A DNA stretch of 64,000 nucleotides from NCBI RefSeq assembly GCF_000016665.1, contig NC_009523.1, positions 1,488,001 to 1,552,000 of the forward strand, given 5' to 3'. How positions within the stretch are numbered: the first letter of the stretch is position 1; every line of letters begins with the position of its first letter. The DNA is from Roseiflexus sp. RS-1 (GTDB lineage Bacteria; Chloroflexota; Chloroflexia; Chloroflexales; Roseiflexaceae). This document shows, piece after piece, positions 16,350 to 23,955 of the stretch. A model generated the notes under the pieces. It ran no database searches. It was not told the DNA's origin and saw nothing but the letters and a program-made list of their open reading frames with translations. Both the position numbers and the translations under genes were made by a program.

Positions 16350-17648
16350 CTAATCCCCGCCATCGCCAAATGCCGCCACCACCGGGGCGCCCGCCTCACG
16401 GCGCGGCAGCGCCACCGAAATGATCCCGGCTGCCAGCACGAAGGCGACGGCGAACCAGAGACAACCGACCAGCCCCCAGATCTGATACACTGCGCCGGAG
16501 AGCACGGTTCCCGCCAGGCGTCCCATAGCATTCGCCATGTAGTAGAACCCGACCCCCATCGCGGCTTTGTCGCTCTCGGTGTAGGCGAGAATGAGATAGG
16601 AGTGCACCGACGAATTCATGGCGAAGATGATGCCGAACGCAATCAATCCGGCGACGACGACCAGGGTCGGCTCGATGCCGCCGGCAAGCGCCACTGCAAT
16701 GCCAGCCGGGAACGCTGCCAGAACGAATGCCAGCCACATCGCCGTCTGACCGTCCGGCACGCTGCCATGCGCGATACCCGCCTCATCGACCTGCATCCGG
16801 CGCTTGATAACCTCTGGCGCCGATGCCTGAACAAACCCGTAGCCGATGACCCAGATCGCCAGGAACCCGCCAACCTGCCAGAAGTTCCAGCCAAGAACAG
16901 TGTAAAGAAAGACCGGCAGCCCAACCACGAACCAGACGTCGCGTGAAGCAAAGAGGAATACCCGCGCGGCTGCCAGAATGTTAACGGCACGGTTGTGCGA
17001 AAACATCTGGCGGAACTTCGCCTTCTTGTCGGCTTTGCCGAGGTCGCCGCGCATCAGGATAGCGGTGACGACCAGCGCCGTAATGACCAGCCCCGCCAGA
17101 ATGAAGATCGCGGTGCGAAACCCAACCAGGAAAAGGAGCAATCCGCCGACAAAAAAGCCGACGCCTTTCAGCGCGTTTTTCGAGCCGGTCAGTATCGCCA
17201 CCCACTTGAAAAGGGTTGATTGCGCATCCTCGGCGACGATCAGTTTGATGGCGCTCTTGCTACTCATCTTGGTCAGGTCTTTGGCGATACCGGAGAGCGC
17301 CTGCGCCGCCATAACATACGGAACGGTCAGCCATACAGCGTCGGGGAGCGCCAGCATGCTCAGGGCAATGAACTGAACGCCGAGACCAGAAAAGAGGGTG
17401 CTCTTCAGCCCCATGCGCGCAGCCAGGTAGCCGCCGAACAGGTTGGTGATGACGCCAAAAATCTCGTAGAACAGGAACAGCATCGCCACCTGAAAGGGCG
17501 AATAGCCGAGCTGGTAGAAGTAGAACAGCACCAGCATACGGAGCGCGCCATCGGTGATCGTATCCGCCCAGTACGCGCCCGTCACCAGAATGTAGTTGCG
17601 CAGATCGCCCGATGCTGTCCGTGGTGCTGCAATATCAGCGGTTGCCAC
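16350..17648 (-). CDS. arsJ: ArsJ-type MFS efflux permease for 1-arseno-3-phosphoglycerate
   Basis: The 432-residue, 12-helix major facilitator protein starts most plausibly at GTG 17648, five bases after AAGGAGG; the frame is open to 17678 but the upstream codons come from the GTTGAAC repeat. The N-terminus (LRNYILVTGAYWADTITDGALRMLVLFYFYQLGYSPFQVAMLFLFYEIFGV) matches ArsJ. It exports the unstable 1-arseno-3-phosphoglycerate made by the GAPDH encoded just upstream, giving arsenate resistance. The GAPDH-ArsJ pairing is characteristic and makes the call strong. It is the last gene of the minus-strand ars operon. Confidence 0.92.
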   Translation of the reverse strand: MATADIAAPRTASGDLRNYILVTGAYWADTITDGALRMLVLFYFYQLGYSPFQVAMLFLFYEIFGVITNLFGGYLAARMGLKSTLFSGLGVQFIALSMLALPDAVWLTVPYVMAAQALSGIAKDLTKMSSKSAIKLIVAEDAQSTLFKWVAILTGSKNALKGVGFFVGGLLLFLVGFRTAIFILAGLVITALVVTAILMRGDLGKADKKAKFRQMFSHNRAVNILAAARVFLFASRDVWFVVGLPVFLYTVLGWNFWQVGGFLAIWVIGYGFVQASAPEVIKRRMQVDEAGIAHGSVPDGQTAMWLAFVLAAFPAGIAVALAGGIEPTLVVVAGLIAFGIIFAMNSSVHSYLILAYTESDKAAMGVGFYYMANAMGRLAGTVLSGAVYQIWGLVGCLWFAVAFVLAAGIISVALPRREAGAPVVAAFGDGGD

Positions 17649-17665
17649 GGTTCCTCCTTGTTGCG

Positions 17666-17772
17666 GTTCAACGTTCAACGTTCAACGTTCAACGTTCAAC
17701 GCTACAACGTTCAACCTTCAACCTTCAACCTTCCACGCCCAACCTTTAACCTTCAACGTTCAACCTTCAACC
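17666..17772. repeat. GTTGAAC-type heptamer array in the gapdh-arsJ gap
   Basis: Tandem units of TTCAACG or TTCAACC (GTTGAAC on the other strand) fill the whole space between the GAPDH stop and the arsJ leader. Units near the arsJ end are identical; those near gapdh are degenerate. The same heptamer occurs at 50521-50553. Confidence 0.9.
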
Positions 17773-18783
17773 TCATTCCAGCGCCAGCGCCACCTTCCGC
17801 GCCAGTTCGACATACCGGTTCGCGTAGCCCCATTCGTTGTCGTACCAGGCGAAAATCTTCACCTGCGTGCCATTCGTCACCATGGTTGAAGGACCGTCGA
17901 TGATCGCCGAGCGCGGGTCGTCCTTGAAATCAACCGAGACGAGCGGGCGATGCTCATACCCCAGGATGCCTGCCAGCGGTCCTTCGGCTGCAGCGCGGAG
18001 CAGCGCATTGACCTCGGTAATCGTGGTTGGACGCCGCACCTCAAAGACGCAGTCGGTGAGCGAGGCATTAAACAGCGGCACGCGCACGGCAATGCCGTCG
18101 AGTTTGCCCTGCAATTCCGGAAAGATCAGCCCAATGGCGGTTGCTGAACCGGTCGTCGTCGGGATCAGCGAGAGACCAGTGGCGCGCGCCCGGCGCAGAT
18201 CCTTATGGGGTGTATCGAGAATGCTCTGCGTATTGGTGGCATCGTGGATCGTCGTGATCATACCGTGAACGATGCCGATCCCCTCGTGGATAACCTTGAC
18301 AACCGGCGCCAGGCAGTTGGTGGTGCATGAGGCAGCGGTCAGGAGATGGTGCTCGTTGGGGTTGTACCAGTGGTCGTTTACTCCCATCACGACATTGAGC
18401 GCCCCATCTTTGACCGGCGCAGCAACAATGACCTTCCGCACGCCCGCGTTGAAGTAGGGTTGCAACGTCTCGCGGGTGCGGAACTTGCCGGTGGCTTCGA
18501 GCACAATATCGACGCCAGCAGCGCGCCAGGGGACTGCTCCCGGATCTTTGATGCTACTATACCCGATAGGAATGCCATCGATGATCAGTTGACCATTCTC
18601 GGTCTGAATATCACGTTGCCAGCGCCCGTGAACCGAGTCGAACTCCAGCAGGTGCGCTGCAGTTTCAACCGGTCCGCCAATCTCGTTGATGTGGGCAACG
18701 GTTATATCGGTCCAGCCCCACATCGCGCGCAGCGCCAGGCGCCCGATCCGACCGAATCCATTAATACCGATTCGCACAGGCAT
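17773..18783 (-). CDS. ArsJ-associated glyceraldehyde-3-phosphate dehydrogenase
   Basis: The 336-residue enzyme has the NAD-binding start [18 protein letters not shown], the catalytic Cys and neighbours in [19 protein letters not shown], and the C-terminal [16 protein letters not shown]. Such ars-linked GAPDHs use arsenate instead of phosphate and form 1-arseno-3-phosphoglycerate, which ArsJ exports. Its place between arsR-arsC and arsJ, on one strand with short gaps, supports this rather than a glycolytic role. A GGAGTGGAG site precedes the ATG. The motif set is complete. Confidence 0.92.
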   Translation of the reverse strand: MPVRIGINGFGRIGRLALRAMWGWTDITVAHINEIGGPVETAAHLLEFDSVHGRWQRDIQTENGQLIIDGIPIGYSSIKDPGAVPWRAAGVDIVLEATGKFRTRETLQPYFNAGVRKVIVAAPVKDGALNVVMGVNDHWYNPNEHHLLTAASCTTNCLAPVVKVIHEGIGIVHGMITTIHDATNTQSILDTPHKDLRRARATGLSLIPTTTGSATAIGLIFPELQGKLDGIAVRVPLFNASLTDCVFEVRRPTTITEVNALLRAAAEGPLAGILGYEHRPLVSVDFKDDPRSAIIDGPSTMVTNGTQVKIFAWYDNEWGYANRYVELARKVALALE

Positions 18784-18811
18784 AGGTTTGTCTCCACTCC
18801 TCTCACGCAGA

Positions 18812-19588
18812 TTATCGCATCACCGCCTGTTCACGTTGTTCACGCTCAAGCAGGATCTGGAGGTAGCGAATGCGCGTTGCCAGGATGGTTGCTGCCTGAT
18901 GGAACGCGCGCCGCTTTTCCGCTTCATCTTCGACCGCTGCCGGATCTGGAATGCTCCAGTGAATGATTTCCTTCGCTTCTGGAAACACGGGACACGTCTC
19001 GCGCGCCCGGTCGCACACGGTGATCACCACATCGAAGTGTTGACCGAGAAATTCGTTGAAGTGTTTTGATCGCTGGTTGCGAATGTCAACATTCATTCCG
19101 TCCATCGTCTCGATAGCCAGCGGATGCACCTCGTCCGGCTGGCTTCCGGCGCTGAATGCTTCGATCGTGCCGTGACTGAAGGTGCGCAACAACCCTTCCG
19201 CCATCTGTGAGCGCGCGCTGTTGTGGGTGCAGAGGAACAGGACGCGCGGTTTTGCACGCTGCACCATCTCCTCTTCCACACCGGTGATCGCCTGCGCCAG
19301 CGCCGGATGGATCAACCGACCGGCGGTGAGATACCGCTGCTGCATCTGCTCCAGATCGAGATGGTAGTACATCTCGCCAGGGTGGACATCACTGGCGCGT
19401 GAGGCGACCAGTCCGGCGGATTGCAGGTCGGCAAGAGCAGCGGCAACGGTCTCCGGGGGTTGTTTGATTGCAGTGCTCAGCCCGATCAGACGTTCGTCGC
19501 TCCGCGCCAGCCTGGCAACCACAGCAAGGCGCGTGGCGTCGCCGAGCATGCGGAAGAAGGCGGCAGCTTCGTTCAGGGTGGCGTTCAT
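18812..19588 (-). CDS. ArsR-ArsC fusion: HTH regulator plus thioredoxin-type arsenate reductase (1)
   Basis: The 258-residue fusion has an ArsR-like winged helix at residues 1-85 ([27 protein letters not shown]) and a low-molecular-weight phosphatase-type arsenate reductase from about 110. The reductase P-loop is [14 protein letters not shown]. The redox pair in [10 protein letters not shown] has the seven-residue spacing of the thioredoxin-coupled ArsC family. The HTH part has no CVCDL motif, so it may sense by another site or act through its partner. It lies 28 bases upstream of gapdh and 21 bases downstream of the second fusion gene. Confidence 0.88.
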   Translation of the reverse strand: MNATLNEAAAFFRMLGDATRLAVVARLARSDERLIGLSTAIKQPPETVAAALADLQSAGLVASRASDVHPGEMYYHLDLEQMQQRYLTAGRLIHPALAQAITGVEEEMVQRAKPRVLFLCTHNSARSQMAEGLLRTFSHGTIEAFSAGSQPDEVHPLAIETMDGMNVDIRNQRSKHFNEFLGQHFDVVITVCDRARETCPVFPEAKEIIHWSIPDPAAVEDEAEKRRAFHQAATILATRIRYLQILLEREQREQAVMR

Positions 19589-19606
19589 GCTCCTCTCCTC
19601 TCGATC

Positions 19607-19625
19607 ATATCAGTTTGTATTGATA
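19607..19625. promoter_or_regulatory. Possible ArsR-type operator between the two fusion genes
   Basis: ATATCA, eight bases, then TGATA form an imperfect inverted repeat in the 21-base gap and the end of the upstream gene. It resembles the TATCAAT-type palindrome at 20431-20448. The short arms make this a weak call. Confidence 0.35.
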
Positions 19626-20374
19626 GAAACCACCGACAACAGGTCGAGCAACCCCGCGACGCGCATGCGCAATTCATCACGGGCGGCGCGGAATGCAGCC
19701 AGACGTTCAGCCTCACCCCCTGATGCCATGACCGGATCGGGGATGCTCCAGTGCAGCTGGAATGGCGCGTGGAGCGTGGCTGCGCACTCTTCACGCGCCA
19801 GATCACATACGGTTACCACGATTGCAGGCGCAGGCGCAGCGACATCGGCAAGCCCCTTGGCCTGTTGATACCCGATGTCGATGCCTGCCTCCGCCATCAC
19901 CTGCACTGCCAGCGGTTGCACCGTGGCGGGAAAGGTTCCGGCGCTGCGCGCGATCACGCGCCCGCCGCTCAGGTGCCGCAGCCACGCTTCGGCAATCTGT
20001 GAGCGCGCGCTGTTGTGGGTGCAGACGAACAGCACCGGACCGATGATGACCGCTGGTGGAGCGGTATGTCCAAGCGCCAGCGCACTGCCGACCGACTGCC
20101 ACTGCTGCTGCAACGCAGCAAGATCGAGTGCGTAGTACAGCACCCGTCCATCGGCGTCACTCCGGTGGGTGCGCACCAGGCGCGCCTGACGGAGAATGCC
20201 AAGATGGTAGGAAACCAGGTTCTGCGGCAGATCGAGCCGCTCGCAGAGCTCGCCTACCTGCCGGTCGCTCCAGCGCAGTTCCCCGATCAGACGCCAGCGC
20301 GTCTCATCGCTGAGGAGTCGCAGCGCTTCCGGCATTGGCGGCGCTGATGGGTGGTGATGGTTGATGTCTGTCAT
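19610..20374 (-). CDS. ArsR-ArsC fusion: HTH regulator plus thioredoxin-type arsenate reductase (2)
   Basis: The 254-residue paralogue has an ArsR-type winged helix (EALRLLSDETRWRLIGELRWSDRQVGELCERL, QNLVSYHLGILRQARLVRTH) and an arsenate reductase domain from about residue 112. The reductase P-loop is [16 protein letters not shown] and the redox pair is VCDLAREEC, again with seven-residue spacing. The two fusions are diverged from each other, so this is not a recent duplication. It is the first gene of the four-gene minus-strand ars operon, with a palindrome upstream at 20431-20448 as likely operator. Confidence 0.88.
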   Translation of the reverse strand: MTDINHHHPSAPPMPEALRLLSDETRWRLIGELRWSDRQVGELCERLDLPQNLVSYHLGILRQARLVRTHRSDADGRVLYYALDLAALQQQWQSVGSALALGHTAPPAVIIGPVLFVCTHNSARSQIAEAWLRHLSGGRVIARSAGTFPATVQPLAVQVMAEAGIDIGYQQAKGLADVAAPAPAIVVTVCDLAREECAATLHAPFQLHWSIPDPVMASGGEAERLAAFRAARDELRMRVAGLLDLLSVVSINTN

Positions 20375-20430
20375 TTCCGGCGCCTGTGTGTTTCCCTGCC
20401 GGGAATGAGTATAGCAGAGAACGAGGAAAA

Positions 20431-20448
20431 TATCAATATGAATTGATA
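20431..20448. promoter_or_regulatory. Probable operator of the minus-strand ars operon
   Basis: TATCAAT-ATGA-ATTGATA is a perfect 7-4-7 inverted repeat lying about 57 bases upstream of the first fusion gene's start at 20374. The motif differs from the arsR/arsM operators, so a different regulator, perhaps the fusion protein's own HTH, probably binds it. Confidence 0.65.
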
Positions 20449-20464
20449 AATCATGTTTCCGGAA

Positions 20465-21301
20465 TTACACCGACAGCGCCGTTTTCAGGCGTGCGACCGA
20501 ATCGATCAACGCTTCGTCGGTGTCGCGCCCGAAGCCGCCCGATTTGGGAACGCCGCCGATTTCGAGAATGGCTGCGCCATGGTATCCGCGTGCAGTGAGG
20601 TCACGGAAGCGGGCGGCAAAATCGATGCTTCCCTGTCCAAGCGGCAGGTGATGGTTGACCGCTGGCAGTGGGGTGTCGGACACGTGCAGCAGGGTCATGC
20701 GCGGCGCAAGGTCGATCCAGTCGCCGAGTTCGTCGGGTGGGGTGTGGTTCAGGTCCCAGACGAATCCCAGGTCTGGGACGGCTTCCAGCGCTGTTGTGAT
20801 TGATCCGATGTCGGCGAAGAGCGGTACATCGGGTTCGTTGTGTTCAAGCGCAAGGGTAAAGCCGTGGGTGCGCGCCAGGTTGACCCCCGCGCGCAGGTGA
20901 TCGATCAGCATGTCTTCCAGGGCGCGCAGTTCATCTCTGCTCAGAAGAACTGCTGGCGCGAAGTGCCAGTGGACGTGGCGGATCGCCAGTGCGTTGATGG
21001 CGGGTAGATTGGCGCTCAGAACGTCGAGCGGCGTGGCGCCGGATTGGGTGCGTCCATGGGGAAGCAGGCGCACAACGATTTCCATGACGGCATGCATAGT
21101 ATGCCTGGCGAGGATCTCGCCGATGGCTTGCGGTGAAGCGCCCAGGTAGGTCGCGTCAATGCCGCGTTCACGTCCGTGAATCTGGATGCACGCGCACCCC
21201 AGGCGTTGCGCAAAGGCGATTTCTTCCGTCGCCGGTCGCCAGTTGATCGGGAAGAGGCGCGCATTGATGCCAATGGCTATCGGTTGTTCGATCTGGTTCA
21301 T
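20465..21301 (-). CDS. Sugar phosphate isomerase/epimerase-like TIM barrel protein
   Basis: About 278 residues from ATG 21301. It has the xylose isomerase-like/AP-endonuclease 2 pattern: an N-terminal strand IAIGINARLFPIN, the mid-barrel TLALEHNEPD with a metal-binding Glu, VWDLNHTPPDELGDW with Asp and His, and LLHVSDTPLPAVNHHLPLGQGSIDF, the usual HxxD and GxGxxDF motifs. Substrate unknown. It is the last of a minus-strand run of genes and ends close to the ars operator region; the upstream glycosyltransferase gene ends 23 bases before it, so the two may be co-transcribed. Confidence 0.8.
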   Translation of the reverse strand: MNQIEQPIAIGINARLFPINWRPATEEIAFAQRLGCACIQIHGRERGIDATYLGASPQAIGEILARHTMHAVMEIVVRLLPHGRTQSGATPLDVLSANLPAINALAIRHVHWHFAPAVLLSRDELRALEDMLIDHLRAGVNLARTHGFTLALEHNEPDVPLFADIGSITTALEAVPDLGFVWDLNHTPPDELGDWIDLAPRMTLLHVSDTPLPAVNHHLPLGQGSIDFAARFRDLTARGYHGAAILEIGGVPKSGGFGRDTDEALIDSVARLKTALSV

Positions 21302-21324
21302 AGGCGGCTGCACCCGTTCTTCTG

Positions 21325-22566
21325 CTACGGTATGTGCAATGTTCTGGATGGCGGCGTTGTGCTGGTTGGAACTTCATGCTCAAAAATTGCCGCCACTGTG
21401 CGTCGCGCCACGTCGTCCCAGCGGCAGTTTTCCAGCACCCAGGCGCGTCCGCGCGCTCCGAGTGCGCGCCGCAGCGCACGGTTTTCCAGCAACAGGTCGA
21501 GCGCTGCGGCGAACCCGGCAAATCCGTCGAAACTCAACCCGCCGCCACTGGCTTCGACGGCTTCACGGGTGACGTCGCAGTGGGCGTTGACCAGCGCTGG
21601 CGCTCCCTGCAACCATGACTCCATCAGCACAATCGAAAAACTCTCGTAGGTTGATGGTTGAATGAAGACATCGGCGGCAGCGTAGGCATCGTGACGTTCC
21701 TGAATGTCGACGTCGCCCAGGTCGAGGACGATGGGGCGCAGCGGCGCCGGTATCTCCACCGGGTCGCGTCCGGTCAGCACCAGGGTCAGCGGTGTTCCAC
21801 GCCGCGCCCAGTATTCGCGCAAATACATGAGGAGCATCGGGAAGTTCTTTGAGGCGTCGCGTCGACCGGCATAGCGCAGAACCGCTCCGCGCAGCCCATG
21901 CCGACGGCGGAATGCAGCGCCGTCACCGCGCGGCGTCAGGTCGATCCCTTCGCCTGCCGTTACCACGCGATCAGGAGGGAGATTGTAGAGACGGAGGGCG
22001 AGTGCACGTTCGGCAGGACTGTTGGCAAGTACGCGCCGGGTATGGCGGAACATCCAGCGGTAGGTGGTGTAGCGGGCATACGGTTCGTCGTGCAGGCAGG
22101 GGATCAGATAGCCGCGTTCTCCCGCCAGCACAGTTCCCCAGAATGTGGTCGGAAATGGGTAGGGAATGAAAAGAAAGCGGCGTTTGTCGCGTTCGGCGGT
22201 GATTGCGTCGAGCAGTGCATCGCTCGACACGAGTGATGCCAGCAGACGCCGTTCGTGATCCGGGAAGGAGTTCCAGTCGGCGGGCTGTCCGATGCGCTGA
22301 ACTGCCGGCGGGACGTATGGTTCGTGGGGAGCGGGGCGGGGTGGCGTGATCGGGAAGCGTCGCACCGGCACGCCATCGACCACGTCGGCGCCGGTGCGGT
22401 AGTGGGGAACCGGCGGGCTGAAGGAGTCGCGTCCGTTGGTGCTCCATACTTCAACCGGCGCACCAAGGGCGTGCAGGGCTGCGGCAAGCTGGCGCGCCTG
22501 CGTCTCAGCGCCGCCCGCAGTGTCAGGACCGAACCACGGGACGACGATGGTGATGATGTCGGGCAT
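21325..22566 (-). CDS. Glycosyltransferase, GT4-like
   Basis: About 413 residues from ATG 22566 (MPDIITIVVPWFGPDTAGGAE). The N-terminal acceptor domain has the GGAETQARQLAAALHALG motif. The C-terminal donor-binding domain has LRYAGRRDASKNFPMLL and the EX7E-type STYESFSIVLMESWLQGAPALV. It transfers a sugar from a nucleotide donor to an unknown acceptor, probably for an exopolysaccharide or glycolipid. The start overlaps the end of the upstream gene by 44 bases, suggesting translational coupling. The frame is open further upstream, to 22644, but that part would lie inside the neighbour. Confidence 0.85.
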   Translation of the reverse strand: MPDIITIVVPWFGPDTAGGAETQARQLAAALHALGAPVEVWSTNGRDSFSPPVPHYRTGADVVDGVPVRRFPITPPRPAPHEPYVPPAVQRIGQPADWNSFPDHERRLLASLVSSDALLDAITAERDKRRFLFIPYPFPTTFWGTVLAGERGYLIPCLHDEPYARYTTYRWMFRHTRRVLANSPAERALALRLYNLPPDRVVTAGEGIDLTPRGDGAAFRRRHGLRGAVLRYAGRRDASKNFPMLLMYLREYWARRGTPLTLVLTGRDPVEIPAPLRPIVLDLGDVDIQERHDAYAAADVFIQPSTYESFSIVLMESWLQGAPALVNAHCDVTREAVEASGGGLSFDGFAGFAAALDLLLENRALRRALGARGRAWVLENCRWDDVARRTVAAIFEHEVPTSTTPPSRTLHIP

Positions 22567-23422
22567 GGCGGTTGGCACGTGATTCTCGCATTCGCTGGCG
22601 GGAAGCCCGGAGGGCGGCGATGTCGGCGCGCAGAGCGGCATCAATGCGGATCAGACGGTGCAATGCGCCGGTCAATGCCTGATTGGCTGCATTTTGCTGC
22701 TCGACAATCGGGTTGATCAGCCAGCGCAGGTACTGACGGACGACGCGGTTGTGCAGCGCGACCAGTTTTTCGACAAATGTGCGCCCGGTGAGGGTCCAGT
22801 GGGCGCTGACCTGCTGGCGCGACTGCGCCTGGGTCAGGGCATCGTGCAGTTCCAGTTCGATGAAGCGCGCCGGAGGTTCTGTGGCAGCACGTGCGCGCAC
22901 CTGTGCCATCAGTTCGTCATATGGCGGCGGGGCGGGCGGGTCTTCATCGGCGCCCTGCGCACCGTTCGCTGCTTCGACCGCCGGATCGTCTGCATCGTTC
23001 TCCGAATCTGCGTCTGTGGTTGCACCGGGCTGCATTGGGACGCTGGCTTCCTGTTGATCCGCCACCTGGTCTGCCAGTTCCTGATACGCTTCGGCGAGCA
23101 GGCGCAGCGTGCGCGCAGCGGCATCGTTGAACGCATTCTGCTGTTCGACGATCGGGTTGATGTACCAGCGCAGATAGCGCCGTACCACCTTATTGACCAG
23201 CGCGATGGCCTTCTGTGGCAGGGTGCGTCCGGTGAGGGGCCAGTGGGCGCTGACCACGCGCGTGATTTCGATGTCGTCGAGGCTGCGTTGCAATGCGCGG
23301 TGCAGTGGGTCGTCGATGCTCCGCTGGCGCGTCGCGCGTTGGGCGCGCACGGCTGTGCGCAATTGCTCAAGGATGGCGGCAATCTCCGGCGCACCATCAG
23401 GCTGGTGTGAGTTGACGGTCAT
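22523..23422 (-). CDS. Protein with a duplicated helical module, function unknown
   Basis: A 299-residue soluble protein made of two related modules. Module 1 (about residues 40-115) contains VVSAHWPLTGRTLPQKAIAL then NKVVRRYLRWYINPIVEQQN. Module 2 (about 195-270) contains QVSAHWTLTGRTFVEKLVAL then HNRVVRQYLRWLINPIVEQQN. They are joined by an acidic, Ala/Pro-rich linker. The module is amphipathic and helical; it might bind membranes or a partner. The tail is Arg/His-rich. It overlaps the glycosyltransferase start by 44 bases and the GIY-YIG gene end by 26 bases. I know of similar proteins only as unnamed genes near glycosyltransferases. Confidence 0.65.
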   Translation of the reverse strand: MTVNSHQPDGAPEIAAILEQLRTAVRAQRATRQRSIDDPLHRALQRSLDDIEITRVVSAHWPLTGRTLPQKAIALVNKVVRRYLRWYINPIVEQQNAFNDAAARTLRLLAEAYQELADQVADQQEASVPMQPGATTDADSENDADDPAVEAANGAQGADEDPPAPPPYDELMAQVRARAATEPPARFIELELHDALTQAQSRQQVSAHWTLTGRTFVEKLVALHNRVVRQYLRWLINPIVEQQNAANQALTGALHRLIRIDAALRADIAALRASRQRMRESRANRHARHHHHRRPVVRS

Positions 23423-23891
23423 GGAACGTATGCACCTCGATACTCAGGTGTGTGATACAGTCCGACACCTTCTCGATCCCCTGAAAGAGCGTCTCGGCAA
23501 GGGTGTGGGAGGAGGGTCGGACCGGCGAAAAAAACAGGTGACTCGTGCATGGGCTGTCGCTGGCGCCGAATCCCGGCGCAACCGGCTGAACGTCCGGCGC
23601 GGCGCTCAGCGCGCTGACCCACGCATGTTCCAGACGCACCGGGCAGGCGATGATCCATGCTTCTTCCAGTTCTCCATGTTCGCGCAGGTAATCGATATGC
23701 CAGTGTCGGCGCGTTTTCCGCCGTTTTGCGTGATACGCCAGGCGCGCCGGCAACCCGCCAGAACCAAAGGCGCTGCCGATGTACAGGTAATACCCGGCAG
23801 GAAAGTCCAGCGCACCGAGTTTCCCGACCGGCAAACCGACGACATCACGGTCGAGTCGCAGGATGAGCAGATAGGTTCCCCGCGCTGGCAT
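23397..23891 (-). CDS. GIY-YIG nuclease family protein (DUF123 type)
   Basis: About 164 residues from ATG 23891 (MPARGTYLLILRL). The fold markers are GTYLLIL, GYYLYIGSAFGSGGLPARLAYHAK and RHWHIDYLREH, as in the DUF123 domain often attached to or near endonuclease III in archaea and bacteria. It probably cuts DNA structures, but no activity is established for this group to my knowledge. It overlaps the next gene by 26 bases, consistent with an operon. Upstream in-frame codons reach 23996, inside the ABC-F gene, and are less likely to be used. Confidence 0.82.
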   Translation of the reverse strand: MPARGTYLLILRLDRDVVGLPVGKLGALDFPAGYYLYIGSAFGSGGLPARLAYHAKRRKTRRHWHIDYLREHGELEEAWIIACPVRLEHAWVSALSAAPDVQPVAPGFGASDSPCTSHLFFSPVRPSSHTLAETLFQGIEKVSDCITHLSIEVHTFHDRQLTPA

Positions 23892-23955
23892 ATGTGCTTT
23901 CCTCGCTGGTCGACCGCAATGCGACGAGGGAGGCGGCTGCCTCTGCGGGCGTGCT

